The notes: generated by a model from the letters alone, not told the origin. A stretch of 64,000 nt of DNA from Methylobacterium adhaesivum (GCF_022179065.1 NZ_BPQD01000003.1:1-64000); one strand, 5' to 3'. Positions 7,883 to 15,880 are shown, counted from the first letter of the stretch. Numbers and translations are program-made.

Positions 7883-9262
7883 ATGCCCGGCTCGAACGAA
7901 GCGCGACCGGCACCACGGGCGATCCTTGGCCTAACTCGTCATGGATCCTGGTGGCTGGCCGGTGTTTCGGGCATGGCCGGCGCCATTCTGGCCTGTACGG
8001 TATCCTCGGATGCAGGGCTGGGGACCAGGGAATTCCCCAGAGGCTCCTACGGGGCGCCCGCCGTGTTCGGAGCGGTGTTCCACGCCGTCCGGACGAAGGC
8101 CGTCGAAGTGCGCAGCGACGGCCAGCTCGTGGATGCGGCGATATCCGGGATGGTCGCGTCGTTGGATCCGTACTCGCAGTATATCACCGCGGCCGAGCTT
8201 CGCGCATTCGATGAGGAGGATACCGGGAGCTACGTCGGGATCGGGGCCGAGGTCGAGGCGGGCGGGCGCGTCCGGTCCGCCTTGCCCGGCGCGCCTGCGG
8301 CACGGGCCGGCCTGACGGGTGGGACCGTCATCGAGCGGATCGACGGCAACCCCATTGGCGACCTCGAACGCGCCAGGATCGTCGACCGCCTGCGCGGCGA
8401 GCCGGGCTCCACCGTGCGCCTGCGGGTCGTTCTTCCGAAGGCCCGCGCCGCCACCGAGGTCGTCCTGACCCGGGAATGGCTCCCCCTGCACCCCGTCCGA
8501 ATGCGCGCCCTCGGCCGCGTGGGCTATGTCGGGGTGGACCACTTCGACGATTTCACCACGGGGAGGCTGCTCAAGGCCCTGGCGAACCTCATGGCCGATA
8601 TCGGGCCCGATGCGCTCACCGGCCTCATCCTCGACCTGCGTGGCAATCCGGGTGGCCTCGTCGTGCAGGCCGTGGCGGTCGCCGGAGTGTTCCTCGACCG
8701 GGGGGAGATCGTGCGCCTGGTCGGACGCGCTCCCGAGGACATCGAGCGTTTCGCCCTCGACCGCGGCGGACGGGACCTGGTCAACGGCCGCGCCCTCGTC
8801 GTGCTCGTGGACGGCGATACCGCTTCCTCGGCCGAGATCGTCGCCGCCGCCTTGCAGGATCATCGACGCGCGACGGTTGTCGGCACACGCACCTATGGCA
8901 AGGGCGCCGTCCAGACGACGTATGTCCATCGCAGCGGGCGCGGCCTGCGCCTGACGACGGCCTGGGTCGTCACGCCGGCGGGCCGCAGGGTGCAGGGAAA
9001 CGGCATCGAGCCCGACCTCGCGGTCACGCGGGCTGTCGATGCCGCGACGCGGCCCGACGATGCGATGCTGACCGGGCGTCCCGGGCGGGATGCTGAATCC
9101 CTGCAGGATGGCATCGTCGAGGATGCCCGCCTCGATCCGGCTCGCGATGCCCCGTTGATGGCTGCGTTGCGGCACCTCGCGGCCGTGTCCGAAAGCCCCG
9201 GCCGCCGCTCGCGGAACATTGATCTGCCTCAAGGTGCGCGCGCCCCGGTGGGCCGAGAGTGA
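7883..9262 (+). CDS. Carboxy-terminal processing protease (S41 family), probable lipoprotein
   Basis: This 459-residue S41 peptidase has an N-terminal hydrophobic segment ending in a lipobox-like AILAC (Cys38), which suggests a periplasmic lipid-anchored enzyme. A PDZ domain follows at roughly 110-190. The catalytic core has the Ser in GDTASSAEI (Ser315) and the Lys in YGKGAVQT (Lys340), with the 25-residue spacing of CtpA-type Ser/Lys proteases. The C-terminal tail after about 390 is not conserved in the family as I know it. The ATG at 7883 is chosen because it sits just before the signal; an upstream open frame overlaps the divergent promoter. An FNR/FixK-type box lies upstream. Confidence 0.85.
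   Translation: MPGSNEARPAPRAILGLTRHGSWWLAGVSGMAGAILACTVSSDAGLGTREFPRGSYGAPAVFGAVFHAVRTKAVEVRSDGQLVDAAISGMVASLDPYSQYITAAELRAFDEEDTGSYVGIGAEVEAGGRVRSALPGAPAARAGLTGGTVIERIDGNPIGDLERARIVDRLRGEPGSTVRLRVVLPKARAATEVVLTREWLPLHPVRMRALGRVGYVGVDHFDDFTTGRLLKALANLMADIGPDALTGLILDLRGNPGGLVVQAVAVAGVFLDRGEIVRLVGRAPEDIERFALDRGGRDLVNGRALVVLVDGDTASSAEIVAAALQDHRRATVVGTRTYGKGAVQTTYVHRSGRGLRLTTAWVVTPAGRRVQGNGIEPDLAVTRAVDAATRPDDAMLTGRPGRDAESLQDGIVEDARLDPARDAPLMAALRHLAAVSESPGRRSRNIDLPQGARAPVGRE
9219..9232. promoter_or_regulatory. FNR/FixK-type box inside the 3' end of the ctpA-like gene
   Basis: TTGATCTGCCTCAA lies within the last codons of the protease gene and ends 79 bases before the ATG of the zeta-like gene at 9312. 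The position suggests an internal promoter for the downstream three-gene group. Confidence 0.6.
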
Positions 9263-9311
9263 GCGATCGGTTTCGACGTGGCCTCACATGTTCGGACAGG
9301 TGAAGCATCCC

Positions 9312-9659
9312 ATGAGCACGACGTTCGACGAGCGCGAGCGGGCCTTCGAGAGCCACTTCGCCCATGAGGAGGAGTTGCGCTTTAGGGCCCGTGCCCAACG
9401 CAATCGCCTGCTGGCGACCTGGGCCGGCGAGCGGATGCGGCTGACTCAGGACGCGGTCGCCGGCTACGTGGCTTCCATCACCGAGGACGGCGCCGTGGCG
9501 AGCGACGAAGCGTTGCTCGCTCGCCTGCAGGCGGACCTTCGTGCCTGCGGGATCGAGGAGACGCTGCCTGCCCTGCGCCGGGAGATGGAGCGCTGCCTCG
9601 CCCTCGTGCGCGCCGAGCAGCGCGTCGGCCTTCGGCTGGATCAAGGCTCCTCCGTCTAG
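9312..9659 (+). CDS. F1-ATPase inhibitor zeta-like protein (DUF1476)
   Basis: The 115-residue protein has the DUF1476 hallmark N-terminus TTFDERERAFESHFAHEEELRFRARAQRNRLLATWAG, given here in fragments: TFDERERAFE, then HFAHEEELRF, then RRNRLL-like ARAQRNRLLATWAG. In Paracoccus this family is the zeta subunit that inhibits ATP hydrolysis by the F1Fo-ATPase through its N-terminal segment. The C-terminal half here is divergent, so this may be a second, specialised copy; no ATP synthase genes are nearby. The ATG at 9312 removes a tail that overlaps the preceding gene. It follows an FNR/FixK-type box, consistent with induction when respiration is limited. Confidence 0.8.
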   Translation: MSTTFDERERAFESHFAHEEELRFRARAQRNRLLATWAGERMRLTQDAVAGYVASITEDGAVASDEALLARLQADLRACGIEETLPALRREMERCLALVRAEQRVGLRLDQGSSV

Positions 9660-9710
9660 GGGGCTTGCCGGCGTACGGACTCCACCACGACGGCAAACGG
9701 GAGAGACGCC

Positions 9711-10184
9711 ATGCCCCAGGGAATACGTGAACCGGCCGAGGCCGCCAACCCGCGCGGCCATCCGGCCCGATCCGGTTCTCCCGCCAGGCTGCACCGGGTG
9801 ACGCTGACGCTGGCTCGCTGCCCACAGCACCCCGACGGCAGCGCCGGGCGCGGCTACGAGATCCTGGCCCCCCTCGGACCGGACGGCCGCCTCGACGCGG
9901 CGCTCTGGCACGAGGCCCGCGACCGCTGTCGCGTCCGCCGCTTCTGGACGGGCGAGCCCGACCGGCACGGCCGGCTCGTGCACCGCGCCGGCGGCGAGGG
10001 CGGCGCGACCTGGCTCATCGACTACGAGGACTGGACGAACGAGGACGACGAGGCCGGCTACCGCCTCGGTACGCACGCCTTCGTCGAAGGCGAATACGTC
10101 TCGATCCGCGAGGCCGGCGACGACGCCTACCACACCTTCCGGGTTGCCCGGATCGAGCGCACGATCATCGGAGAGCGGTCATGA
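9711..10184 (+). CDS. Hypothetical acidic protein, second gene of the zeta-like group
   Basis: I do not recognise this 157-residue protein. The first 25 residues are Pro/Arg-rich and look disordered. The rest resembles a compact beta-rich fold with many acidic and aromatic residues (WLIDYEDWTNEDDEAGYRLGTHAF, split as WLIDYEDW, TNEDDEAGYRLG, THAFVEGEYVSI). A GGGAGAGACGCC leader gives a good ribosome site at 9711. It lies 51 bases after the zeta-like gene and overlaps the next gene by four bases, so the three are probably cotranscribed. Confidence 0.6.
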   Translation: MPQGIREPAEAANPRGHPARSGSPARLHRVTLTLARCPQHPDGSAGRGYEILAPLGPDGRLDAALWHEARDRCRVRRFWTGEPDRHGRLVHRAGGEGGATWLIDYEDWTNEDDEAGYRLGTHAFVEGEYVSIREAGDDAYHTFRVARIERTIIGERS

Positions 10185-10429
10185 CGCAGATCCCTCCGGC
10201 CCCTCACGGCAACGAACAGCCCACCGAGTTCGACGTCGCAGGACAAGCTTGGCTGACCTTCTGGCGCACCGTCTGGCTGGACCTGCCCCTCGCCTGGGCT
10301 CGCGAGGCCGATCGCTTCCTTTACCGTTGGGGGCGGCCGACGGACACCGGAACGGCGGGCCCCGGTTCCCACGCCAGCACCAACTTCAATCAGGCTGCGG
10401 ACACGATCCCGCTGGGCCTCGGAGACTGA
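10181..10429 (+). CDS. Hypothetical small protein, third gene of the zeta-like group
   Basis: This 82-residue protein overlaps the preceding gene by the four bases ATGA, which implies translational coupling and supports it being real. It has one aromatic amphipathic stretch (AWLTFWRTVWLDLPLAW) that could lie on a membrane, but no clear signal or family. The C-terminus is Gly/Thr-rich. Function unknown. Confidence 0.55.
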   Translation: MTQIPPAPHGNEQPTEFDVAGQAWLTFWRTVWLDLPLAWAREADRFLYRWGRPTDTGTAGPGSHASTNFNQAADTIPLGLGD

Positions 10430-11232
10430 TCCGAGAGCTTTTCTCGAGAGGGGATCGGTGCGTCCTGCTCTGAACAGCGTTCGTCGCTGGACGATCGAAA
10501 GAGGCTTCAGATCGGTTTCTTTCATCGTCGACAGGATCACCCAGAGTGCTCTGCTGCTTTGCGGATAGCAGGCGATCGCATTCCAAGTTTGGCGCCGCCA
10601 CCCGTCATCCCGGGAGCGCAGCAGAATTGAAGATCCGAGTTGTAAGATCTGACGCCATTCGTAGCTCCGGTTTGTAAGCCTCCAGCCTCGTCCGGTGGGA
10701 TGCGGCGGGCCTTCGCATCATCCTGGCGGCTCCGGCCTCGACCTGTCCTCTGGCGTATGAGGCGTCTGGGCATCGTCCGCGACGGAGTTCGCGAAAAGAT
10801 GGCCCGCTGAATTCAGGATCGCATGTTCGGAACTCTTCGCGCGAGCGGAAAACCGTCGCTTCTGTCGATGCTGAAATCGGTGCAACACTGCTTTCGTTAT
10901 CTGATCGGAGTGCACGGGAGGCAAAATCCCAACCGATCTTTTTTCGATTCATCTATGCCGATGTTGTCCGCCGGCGGGCCGCCAGGCATGGTGTTTCGTA
11001 GAAGCCAAACAGTCTTACACTGCTCGACTCCTTGATGATTCTCGCGCCCATAAGGTGTTCGAGATGATGGCGCGCACGATTCTACGCCCGTCCAGACGCG
11101 AGCGGCTCCGGATCGCTCCGTCGCGACGCAACGGATGGGCCGCGGCATCGTCGGAGCGTCGTGTCTCGATCGGTGAGGTCGGATTCCGCGCCGCTGCTAC
11201 CGCCGTCGCGGGCTCGTGCCGACCAGTGAGGC
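10430..11232. other. 803-base stretch without a supportable gene
   Basis: Open frames exist on both strands (for example 10605-10952 minus) but none has a ribosome site, coding-like composition or a family I recognise. The base composition is visibly less GC-rich than the flanks. It may be decayed coding DNA in an eroding island. Confidence 0.5.
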
Positions 11233-11433
11233 TCAGATGACACAGATGTTGGCGGGTGTTCCCGTCTCGTCGTTGTGCTTCACCCGCTGCTCGAGGTCTG
11301 CGACTCGACCTTGAAGCGACGCGACCTCGCGGATCGCTCGTGCCAGAACATGGACGATGGCCTCCTGGCGGCGCGCTTCCGTCGGCTGACGCAAGGCTTC
11401 CTCGAGCTGGCGATTCAGAGTTTCGACCGGCAT
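11233..11433 (-). CDS. Small coiled-coil protein, hypothetical
   Basis: A 66-residue protein begins MPVETLNRQLEEALRQPTEA and continues as heptad-like helices rich in Leu, Val, Glu and Arg (EVASLQGRVADLEQRV), typical of a short coiled coil. It ends TPANICVI. There is no signal or membrane segment. The ATG at 11433 is clear. It stands alone between the empty region and hsp20. Function unknown; a dimerisation or regulatory peptide is possible. Confidence 0.5.
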   Translation of the reverse strand: MPVETLNRQLEEALRQPTEARRQEAIVHVLARAIREVASLQGRVADLEQRVKHNDETGTPANICVI

Positions 11434-11739
11434 GTTCCGTCCCCCGTTCGATAAGACGCGATCGTCCGAAATCAGGAAGCTTCAGTTTTCCCACTCATTG
11501 CTTTCAAGGCGAAGCGCACGAAGCAATGGATGCGATTGTAACCATGAGGAGGATGCCGTCGAGGCCCGTGCGAAGATGGTACCGGGCAACGCCATGCATC
11601 GACAGGACGAGCGTCAGTGCCCCCAAGCTTTCTCGGATCATGAGTGCCACGCATTGTCGAGCGTTCGTTGAGACAAATCAATTTTCGATCCACCGGCCGG
11701 CTCTATCGATAGCGGCTCTTCCCATTGATGGAGCGTCCC
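11434..11739. other. 306-base leader region of the hsp20 gene
   Basis: No gene is supported here. The one recognisable signal is the FNR/FixK-type box at 11668-11681. I do not see a convincing RpoH-type CTTGAC promoter. Confidence 0.5.
11668..11681. promoter_or_regulatory. FNR/FixK-type box upstream of hsp20
   Basis: TTGAGACAAATCAA matches the TTGA-N6-TCAA core and ends 58 bases before the hsp20 ATG, nearly the same spacing as at the first usp gene. This favours oxygen control over classical heat-shock control. Confidence 0.68.
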
Positions 11740-12276
11740 ATGGCTGACTCGGGTACGAAATTGGCGGTCAAGACCGAGAGCTTAGCGGAGCGTGCCTCTC
11801 CCTCTACGGAGTGGCGGCCGATGGAGACTTTGCGCCGCGACATCGATCACTTTATCGACGACCTCGGGAAAAGTCTGCGACGCGTCGCCTTCGGCCTCTC
11901 GGGCGGGGATGGCGCGCTCCTTCTCGGCAACGGGTCGCTTTGGCCGATGACCCCGGCGGCCGACATCGTGAGCAAACCGGACCGTTACGAGATCACGTCC
12001 GATGTTCCCGGCATGGACGAGAAGAACATCGAGGTGAAAGTGTCCGATGGCATGCTGACCATCCGGGGGGAAAAGAAGCACGAGACGGAAGAGAAGCACG
12101 AGGGATATTACCTGTCTGAACGTCGCTTCGGCGCGTTTCAGCGGTCGTTTCCGGTGCCATCCGGTGCCGATGCCGACAAGATCGAAGCGACCCTCAAGAA
12201 CGGTGTCCTGACGATCATCGTGCCCAAGGCGGCTGAAGCGAAGGCCGAGAAGACAATCGCGGTCCAAGCCGCTTAG
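11740..12276 (+). CDS. Hsp20/alpha-crystallin small heat-shock protein
   Basis: The 178-residue chaperone has a variable N-terminus, then an alpha-crystallin domain at about 65-165 with PAADIVSKPDRYEITSDVPG, split as PAADIVSKPDRYE and ITSDVPGMDEKNIEV, then LTIRGEKK, the FQRSFPVP strand and the conserved ATLKNGVLTIIVPK motif. The tail EKTIAVQAA lacks a clear I-x-I. It acts as an ATP-independent holdase in the cytoplasm. The ATG at 11740 has GGAGCG six bases upstream; an ATG at 11725 is less well placed. An FNR/FixK-type box lies 58 bases upstream. Confidence 0.93.
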   Translation: MADSGTKLAVKTESLAERASPSTEWRPMETLRRDIDHFIDDLGKSLRRVAFGLSGGDGALLLGNGSLWPMTPAADIVSKPDRYEITSDVPGMDEKNIEVKVSDGMLTIRGEKKHETEEKHEGYYLSERRFGAFQRSFPVPSGADADKIEATLKNGVLTIIVPKAAEAKAEKTIAVQAA

Positions 12277-12759
12277 CGTACCTCATCGTACTCCAGGGCC
12301 GCCCAATTCTGCCGGTGAAGTCGGCGGCGTCGCGGGCTTCCATGAGTGCTCCGGCGCTGCGACGTTCCGATTGCCGTCGAGGTCGCCCGCGCGCTCGGAG
12401 CACCGCTCAATGTGCGGGTCGTGCCTCAGCGCGGCCGTTCCGGCGAAGAGGAACGCGCGATGGGGGCGATCGCAAGAAGTGATGTACGGGGGCTTGACGA
12501 AGACGTCGACAAATCGCTCGAGGTCCCGCCTTCCATCAACTTCCCGCCCCGGAGCGCCGAGGTTCGCGAACGCGCCGGCCCGGTCGAGGCCATCGCATGC
12601 CCAATCCTGCACCTGAGAGCCGGATATACTTTGATCCTGGTCTAGCGATCTCAGCGTCTCTTACGAAACTCCCGCTGCAGCCGCCGTGCCCAGAGCGAGA
12701 GCCGACCGCGACCGGAAGTTTTGTAAGGCACTCCGAGATCCTTTGCATGTGTGGTCATT
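12277..12759. other. 483-base stretch holding a gene remnant
   Basis: No intact gene is supported. The stretch includes the phosphoribosyltransferase-like fragment at 12364-12519 and is otherwise without recognisable features. Confidence 0.5.
12364..12519 (+). pseudogene. Phosphoribosyltransferase remnant
   Basis: A 52-codon stretch reads VPIAVEVARALGAPLNVRVV followed by PQRGRSGEEERAMGAIARSD and VRGLDEDVDKSL. This lines up with the middle of stress-island phosphoribosyltransferases, as I recall them: a GGVPVAxEVARALGAPLDVxVVRKLG segment, then ELAMGAIASGG and VLNEDV. The N-terminal part before it and the PRPP-binding loop after it (VDDGxATG) are absent, and flanking frames do not resume the fold. 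The conserved arginine-lysine pair is also altered. I infer a truncated, non-functional gene left behind hsp20. Confidence 0.55.
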
Positions 12760-13407
12760 CTAATGGCTATCCTGCCAGAGGGTCGCGGCGTCTTGCAGTG
12801 CCGCGCGACCAGCGCGTTGCGCGGTCTCTTGGTTCGGCAACGAATACAGTGAACACAGAAGGATGTGCCGATCGTGCCGAACCGTCCAGTTGAAGCGTGA
12901 CGGATCCTTGGCGCAGGGCTCGATACACAGCGTCAACCGCGTCGGGACGCGCGACTGATAGCGCGGATCCCCGCATCTCTGAACGACCTGGGTTTCCACC
13001 ACGCGTGAAGGCTGTCCGGTCCCGAGGCCAGGCGGCACGAGCACGGGGCGAAGGCCGCGCGCATCAGCCGCCCGATGAGGTTTCGCGTCGCCCGGGCGGC
13101 CGCGCCGGTGGCCGGACGATCCGCGATGGCCGACATCGGCGCCGCACGCACCGGGCATTCGGTGTTTCGCGACAATGGAGCTTTGGCCGGGCGGCCGATA
13201 CGACGACGCCCACGATTGAGGCCGCGCAGGAGAACTCGGAATCTCGAATGGCAGGTCCGGCGGGACCCCCAACGGCTCCCCCTCGGATGGCAGCTCGGAT
13301 GGTGCGGACGGCACGCCCGACGGCGCCGCCGGTGGCGGTTCCGGGGGATGTGCGGGGGCTTGATAGGAGTTGGCGGGTGTCGGATCGGGATGGCTGGCGA
13401 CGCTCAT
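12760..13407 (-). CDS. Hypothetical proline-rich protein coupled to the HhH gene
   Basis: This 215-residue frame begins with about 65 residues rich in Pro, Ser and Glu (PPEPPPAAPSGVPSAPSELP), continues as an Arg/Gly-rich low-complexity part, and ends with about 60 residues that look like a folded domain (CIEPCAKDPSRFNWTVRHDR, then NQETAQRAGRAALQDAATLW). Its ATG overlaps the stop of the HhH gene as ATGA and has a GGAG ribosome site, which supports translation. The odd middle suggests a frameshift joining two originally separate small genes. No function is assigned. Confidence 0.45.
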   Translation of the reverse strand: MSVASHPDPTPANSYQAPAHPPEPPPAAPSGVPSAPSELPSEGEPLGVPPDLPFEIPSSPARPQSWASSYRPPGQSSIVAKHRMPGACGADVGHRGSSGHRRGRPGDAKPHRAADARGLRPVLVPPGLGTGQPSRVVETQVVQRCGDPRYQSRVPTRLTLCIEPCAKDPSRFNWTVRHDRHILLCSLYSLPNQETAQRAGRAALQDAATLWQDSH

Positions 13408-14465
13408 CGATCGCTCCGTGATTCCGTAACGGCACCGGGTGAGTGCGGCCCCAATCGCGCTTCGGGCGGCGGTTCCTTTTCGAGGGGTGGCGGCCCGTAG
13501 GATGGCCTGGCGATCGCGGCCGGGGCGGCCAGGGTGCCGCGCGTCGACACCTCATGCGCCGCGCATTCGCCCTCGCGCCCTCGAACCACTCGACGGCCCA
13601 TCAGCGCCCCGTGGGTTTCCGTCACGACGGTGCGCTGTCCATCCGCTCCCCCGTGCAGGCCGAACGAGATCACCACCCAATCGTGCTGCTTGCCGCGTTC
13701 ATGAGCCCGCGCCGAGTTCGAATACAGCGCCGTGAACATCCATTCGCCGCGCCGGGTGTGCAGAACGGGCAGCCAAGGCACGCCACCGGGGTTGAAGCGC
13801 CGCGGCGCGAGCTTGGGCAGGACATCGCTCTGTGCACGGTACTCTCGATCGACATCGAGCAGCATCGACACAGGCGGCTCCAGGTCGGGCCTCCGGTCGG
13901 GTCGCCTGATCCGCGAGAGCATCGCGTTCACGGTGGCGCGCAGCATCCGAATCCGCCGCGGCCCCAAACGCGGCACGGCGGCGAGTTCCCCCCGCTCAGC
14001 CGCAAGCTCCAACTGTTCCAGCGTGGAGACGTGCAGCGTGTCGGCGATGCGCTCGGCCAGCACCGGTCCGACACCGGGAACCGTGCACAGCAAACGAACC
14101 GGATCGGCCGAGCCGCGCAGCTGCTCGAGGTAGGGCCAGCGCCCTGTTTCGAGCAGTTGCATGATCGTCCGGCTGATTGAGCGACCGACACCCGGGATCG
14201 CTTCCAAGGCGTCGCGTCCCCCTCGCGCGATCTCTCGAAGATCGCGATCCAGATGCACGACGGAGTCGGCGGCCTTCCGATAGGCCGCGACGCGGAAAAC
14301 TTCACCTTGCGTCGCCTCGATGAGATCCGCCGCTTCGCGCAGGCGGTCGGCGATCGCTTGGTTGCCGGTCGGCGGCGGTCGTGAACGCCGCGCCGGTGAG
14401 GAGCGGGGCGTAAGGCGAGTGCCGAGCGCGTCCGTGCGGAGAGCGTCCTTGCCGAGCCCGTTCAT
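13404..14465 (-). CDS. Helix-hairpin-helix protein related to the PolX N-terminal domain
   Basis: The 353-residue protein carries a DNA polymerase beta/PolX-type N-terminal region: NQAIADRLREAADLIEATQG then FRVAAYRKAADSV, followed by two helix-hairpin-helix motifs, IPGVGRSISRTI and VPGVGPVLAERIADTL. There is no polymerase palm or PHP nuclease domain. The C-terminal half is an uncharacterised domain with WLPVLHTRRGEWMFTALYSN and DWVVISFG. It probably binds DNA in repair or stress. The ATG at 14465 has a GGAGTGGAG leader; an upstream frame to 14672 adds only low-complexity sequence. The gene is coupled to the next one by ATGA. Confidence 0.75.
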   Translation of the reverse strand: MNGLGKDALRTDALGTRLTPRSSPARRSRPPPTGNQAIADRLREAADLIEATQGEVFRVAAYRKAADSVVHLDRDLREIARGGRDALEAIPGVGRSISRTIMQLLETGRWPYLEQLRGSADPVRLLCTVPGVGPVLAERIADTLHVSTLEQLELAAERGELAAVPRLGPRRIRMLRATVNAMLSRIRRPDRRPDLEPPVSMLLDVDREYRAQSDVLPKLAPRRFNPGGVPWLPVLHTRRGEWMFTALYSNSARAHERGKQHDWVVISFGLHGGADGQRTVVTETHGALMGRRVVRGREGECAAHEVSTRGTLAAPAAIARPSYGPPPLEKEPPPEARLGPHSPGAVTESRSDR

Positions 14466-14675
14466 CGCTCCACTCCCGTCGTTTCGCCACGTGACCGGTC
14501 GGGCCGACACCGCCCCCTCGCCTCGCGCGCGCATCTGCGGCCCCGCCGCTGCGTGAAACGAACGATCCGGTCGCTCGCCGAAACCTCCACCGCCGCAGCC
14601 GATTTTCCAGGGACCACCCTCGGCCGAGCCCCGAGACGCCGACATTCCGGGCGCTGCCGAACTCCAGATCATCGT

Positions 14676-14694
14676 CCCGAATACGGTATTCGGG
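14676..14694. promoter_or_regulatory. Perfect 9+1+9 palindrome upstream of the HhH gene
   Basis: CCCGAATAC, one G, then GTATTCGGG form a perfect dyad between the small membrane-protein gene and the HhH gene, both on the minus strand. No T-run follows, so an operator is more likely than a terminator. The binding protein is unknown. Confidence 0.4.
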
Positions 14695-14763
14695 GCGATG
14701 ATGGGGAGTTCTTGTTTGACATCGTCTTGCCCCGAAAGCCGCCGCTCACCTTTCGGAGCGATG

Positions 14764-15096
14764 CTAATGGTACTCGCTGCTTCGGCTCATGCGCCGTGCC
14801 ACGAACTCGCCCGAGACGGCGTGACGGGCGAAGATCAGCCATGCGGTCGCAAAGCCGATGGCGCCTCCGACGACGAGTCCCGTGAGCACGGCACCGTCGG
14901 CCTTCGCCGCATGCGCGGCCTGTTGATAGGAATGCTGACCGCGTTCCGAAACGGTCTTCAGACCGTCCGAGATGTCGTGGATATAATCACCAACCTGATG
15001 GCGAACCCGTCCGGCGAAGTTCTCTCGATCGCTCCGCGCGGGATGCGCGGCCTCGGGCGGAAGCGGCGTTTGAGTCTCTGCTTGAACCTGGGACAT
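14764..15096 (-). CDS. Small tail-anchored membrane protein, ElaB/DUF883-like
   Basis: This 110-residue protein has a soluble helical part with RVRHQVGDYIHDISDGLKTV and a single membrane helix near residues 70-90 (LTGLVVGGAIGFATAWLIF), followed by a short basic tail. The layout is that of ElaB/YqjD-type proteins, which tether to the inner membrane and are stress-induced; sequence identity is too weak to be sure. The ATG at 15096 has a GGGAGCGAG leader. An FNR/FixK-type box lies 150 bases upstream in the divergent intergenic region. Confidence 0.6.
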   Translation of the reverse strand: MSQVQAETQTPLPPEAAHPARSDRENFAGRVRHQVGDYIHDISDGLKTVSERGQHSYQQAAHAAKADGAVLTGLVVGGAIGFATAWLIFARHAVSGEFVARRMSRSSEYH

Positions 15097-15246
15097 GATC
15101 TCGCTCCCATCTACCGCTGACCTGATTTCGATCCGTGGTCGCCTCAATGAATTTTGTCGGATCGGATCTTGGCAGGGCCGATCTTCTCTTCTGTATGGGA
15201 AGATCCCGTAAAGATCAGGATTTTCACTTTTCCCCCTGCGGACGCC

Positions 15247-15260
15247 TTGATCCAGCTCAA
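15247..15260. promoter_or_regulatory. FNR/FixK-type box between two divergent small genes
   Basis: TTGATCCAGCTCAA matches the core. It lies 150 bases from the ElaB-like start (minus) and 126 bases from the His-rich secreted protein start (plus). Confidence 0.62.
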
Positions 15261-15386
15261 GTGCCAGGTCTCTGGGTTCCGCTAAAGAAGTCGCTGAATG
15301 CTGAAGCGCCTTCCGACGAGACGCGCGCGATAGGATCGGGCCGCGCCCATGCGACGGATCGAGCCAGACTTCGCATCGGAGATGCT

Positions 15387-15719
15387 ATGAAGACCTTCGC
15401 ACTGTCCCTTGCGGCCGTAATCTCGGCGGGAAACCTGCTTGTTGCTTCTGCGCCTGAGGCCCGTGCGGGCTATCGCGGTCATTCAGGACATCACCATGGA
15501 TATCATCGGTACGTCCATCGCGATGCCCATCGGTACCACGGTCGCTCCTATCGGCACGGTGCGGACGGGGCCGTCGTGGCAGGAGCGGCGCTGGGCTTGA
15601 TCGGGGCGGCAATCGCCGCATCGCGGGCACCTTATGATCCCTATTACTCATACGAATCCTGTTATGGCGCGTGCTGCGGGCCGTATATCCGGCCCTCTTA
15701 CAGAGGTTACTGCTATTAA
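15387..15719 (+). CDS. Small secreted His/Tyr-rich protein
   Basis: The 110-residue protein starts with a signal peptide, MKTFALSLAAVISAGNLLVA, cut probably after SAPEARA. The mature part begins with a His/Gly/Tyr-rich stretch (GHSGHHHGYHRYVHRDAHRY), then a hydrophobic segment (AVVAGAALGLIGAAIAA) and a Tyr/Cys-rich tail. The histidines could bind metal. Similar small periplasmic proteins are common in Methylobacterium-type genomes, with no known role. The ATG at 15387 has a CGGAG ribosome site; the longer open frame upstream covers the regulatory box and is not used. Confidence 0.65.
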   Translation: MKTFALSLAAVISAGNLLVASAPEARAGYRGHSGHHHGYHRYVHRDAHRYHGRSYRHGADGAVVAGAALGLIGAAIAASRAPYDPYYSYESCYGACCGPYIRPSYRGYCY

Positions 15720-15745
15720 TGACCCATCCTGATCGGACCCGTGTC

Positions 15746-15880
15746 ATGGCCGTCGATATGGGGCTGCTCGATCGTGCCGTCCGAATCGTTATCGGCCCGT
15801 GAGGCACCAACGGCGTCTGGATGGGGTTGGCCGTCATGTTCTGAGGCTTCCTCACGGTCACGGACCTGAGCGGCCGAGCG
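15746..15880 (+). pseudogene. Possible DUF2892 (YgaP-like membrane protein) remnant
   Basis: A frame opening MAVDMGLLDRAVRIVIGP resembles the start of DUF2892 proteins (a LDRxxRIxxGL pattern), then hits TGA at 15800. It continues in frame as GTNGVWMGLAVMF, a second stop, then GFLTVTDLSGRAC. The two stops in a plausible membrane-protein frame suggest a decayed gene. The match is short, so this is tentative. Confidence 0.35.

Noticed and set aside
9631-9644. TTCGGCTGGATCAA before the 9711 gene as a further FNR/FixK box
   Set aside because: One half-site has two mismatches and the site lies inside the zeta-like coding sequence.
10605-10952. 115-codon minus-strand open frame in the gene-poor gap
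   Set aside because: No ribosome site, no recognisable family and no compositional support.
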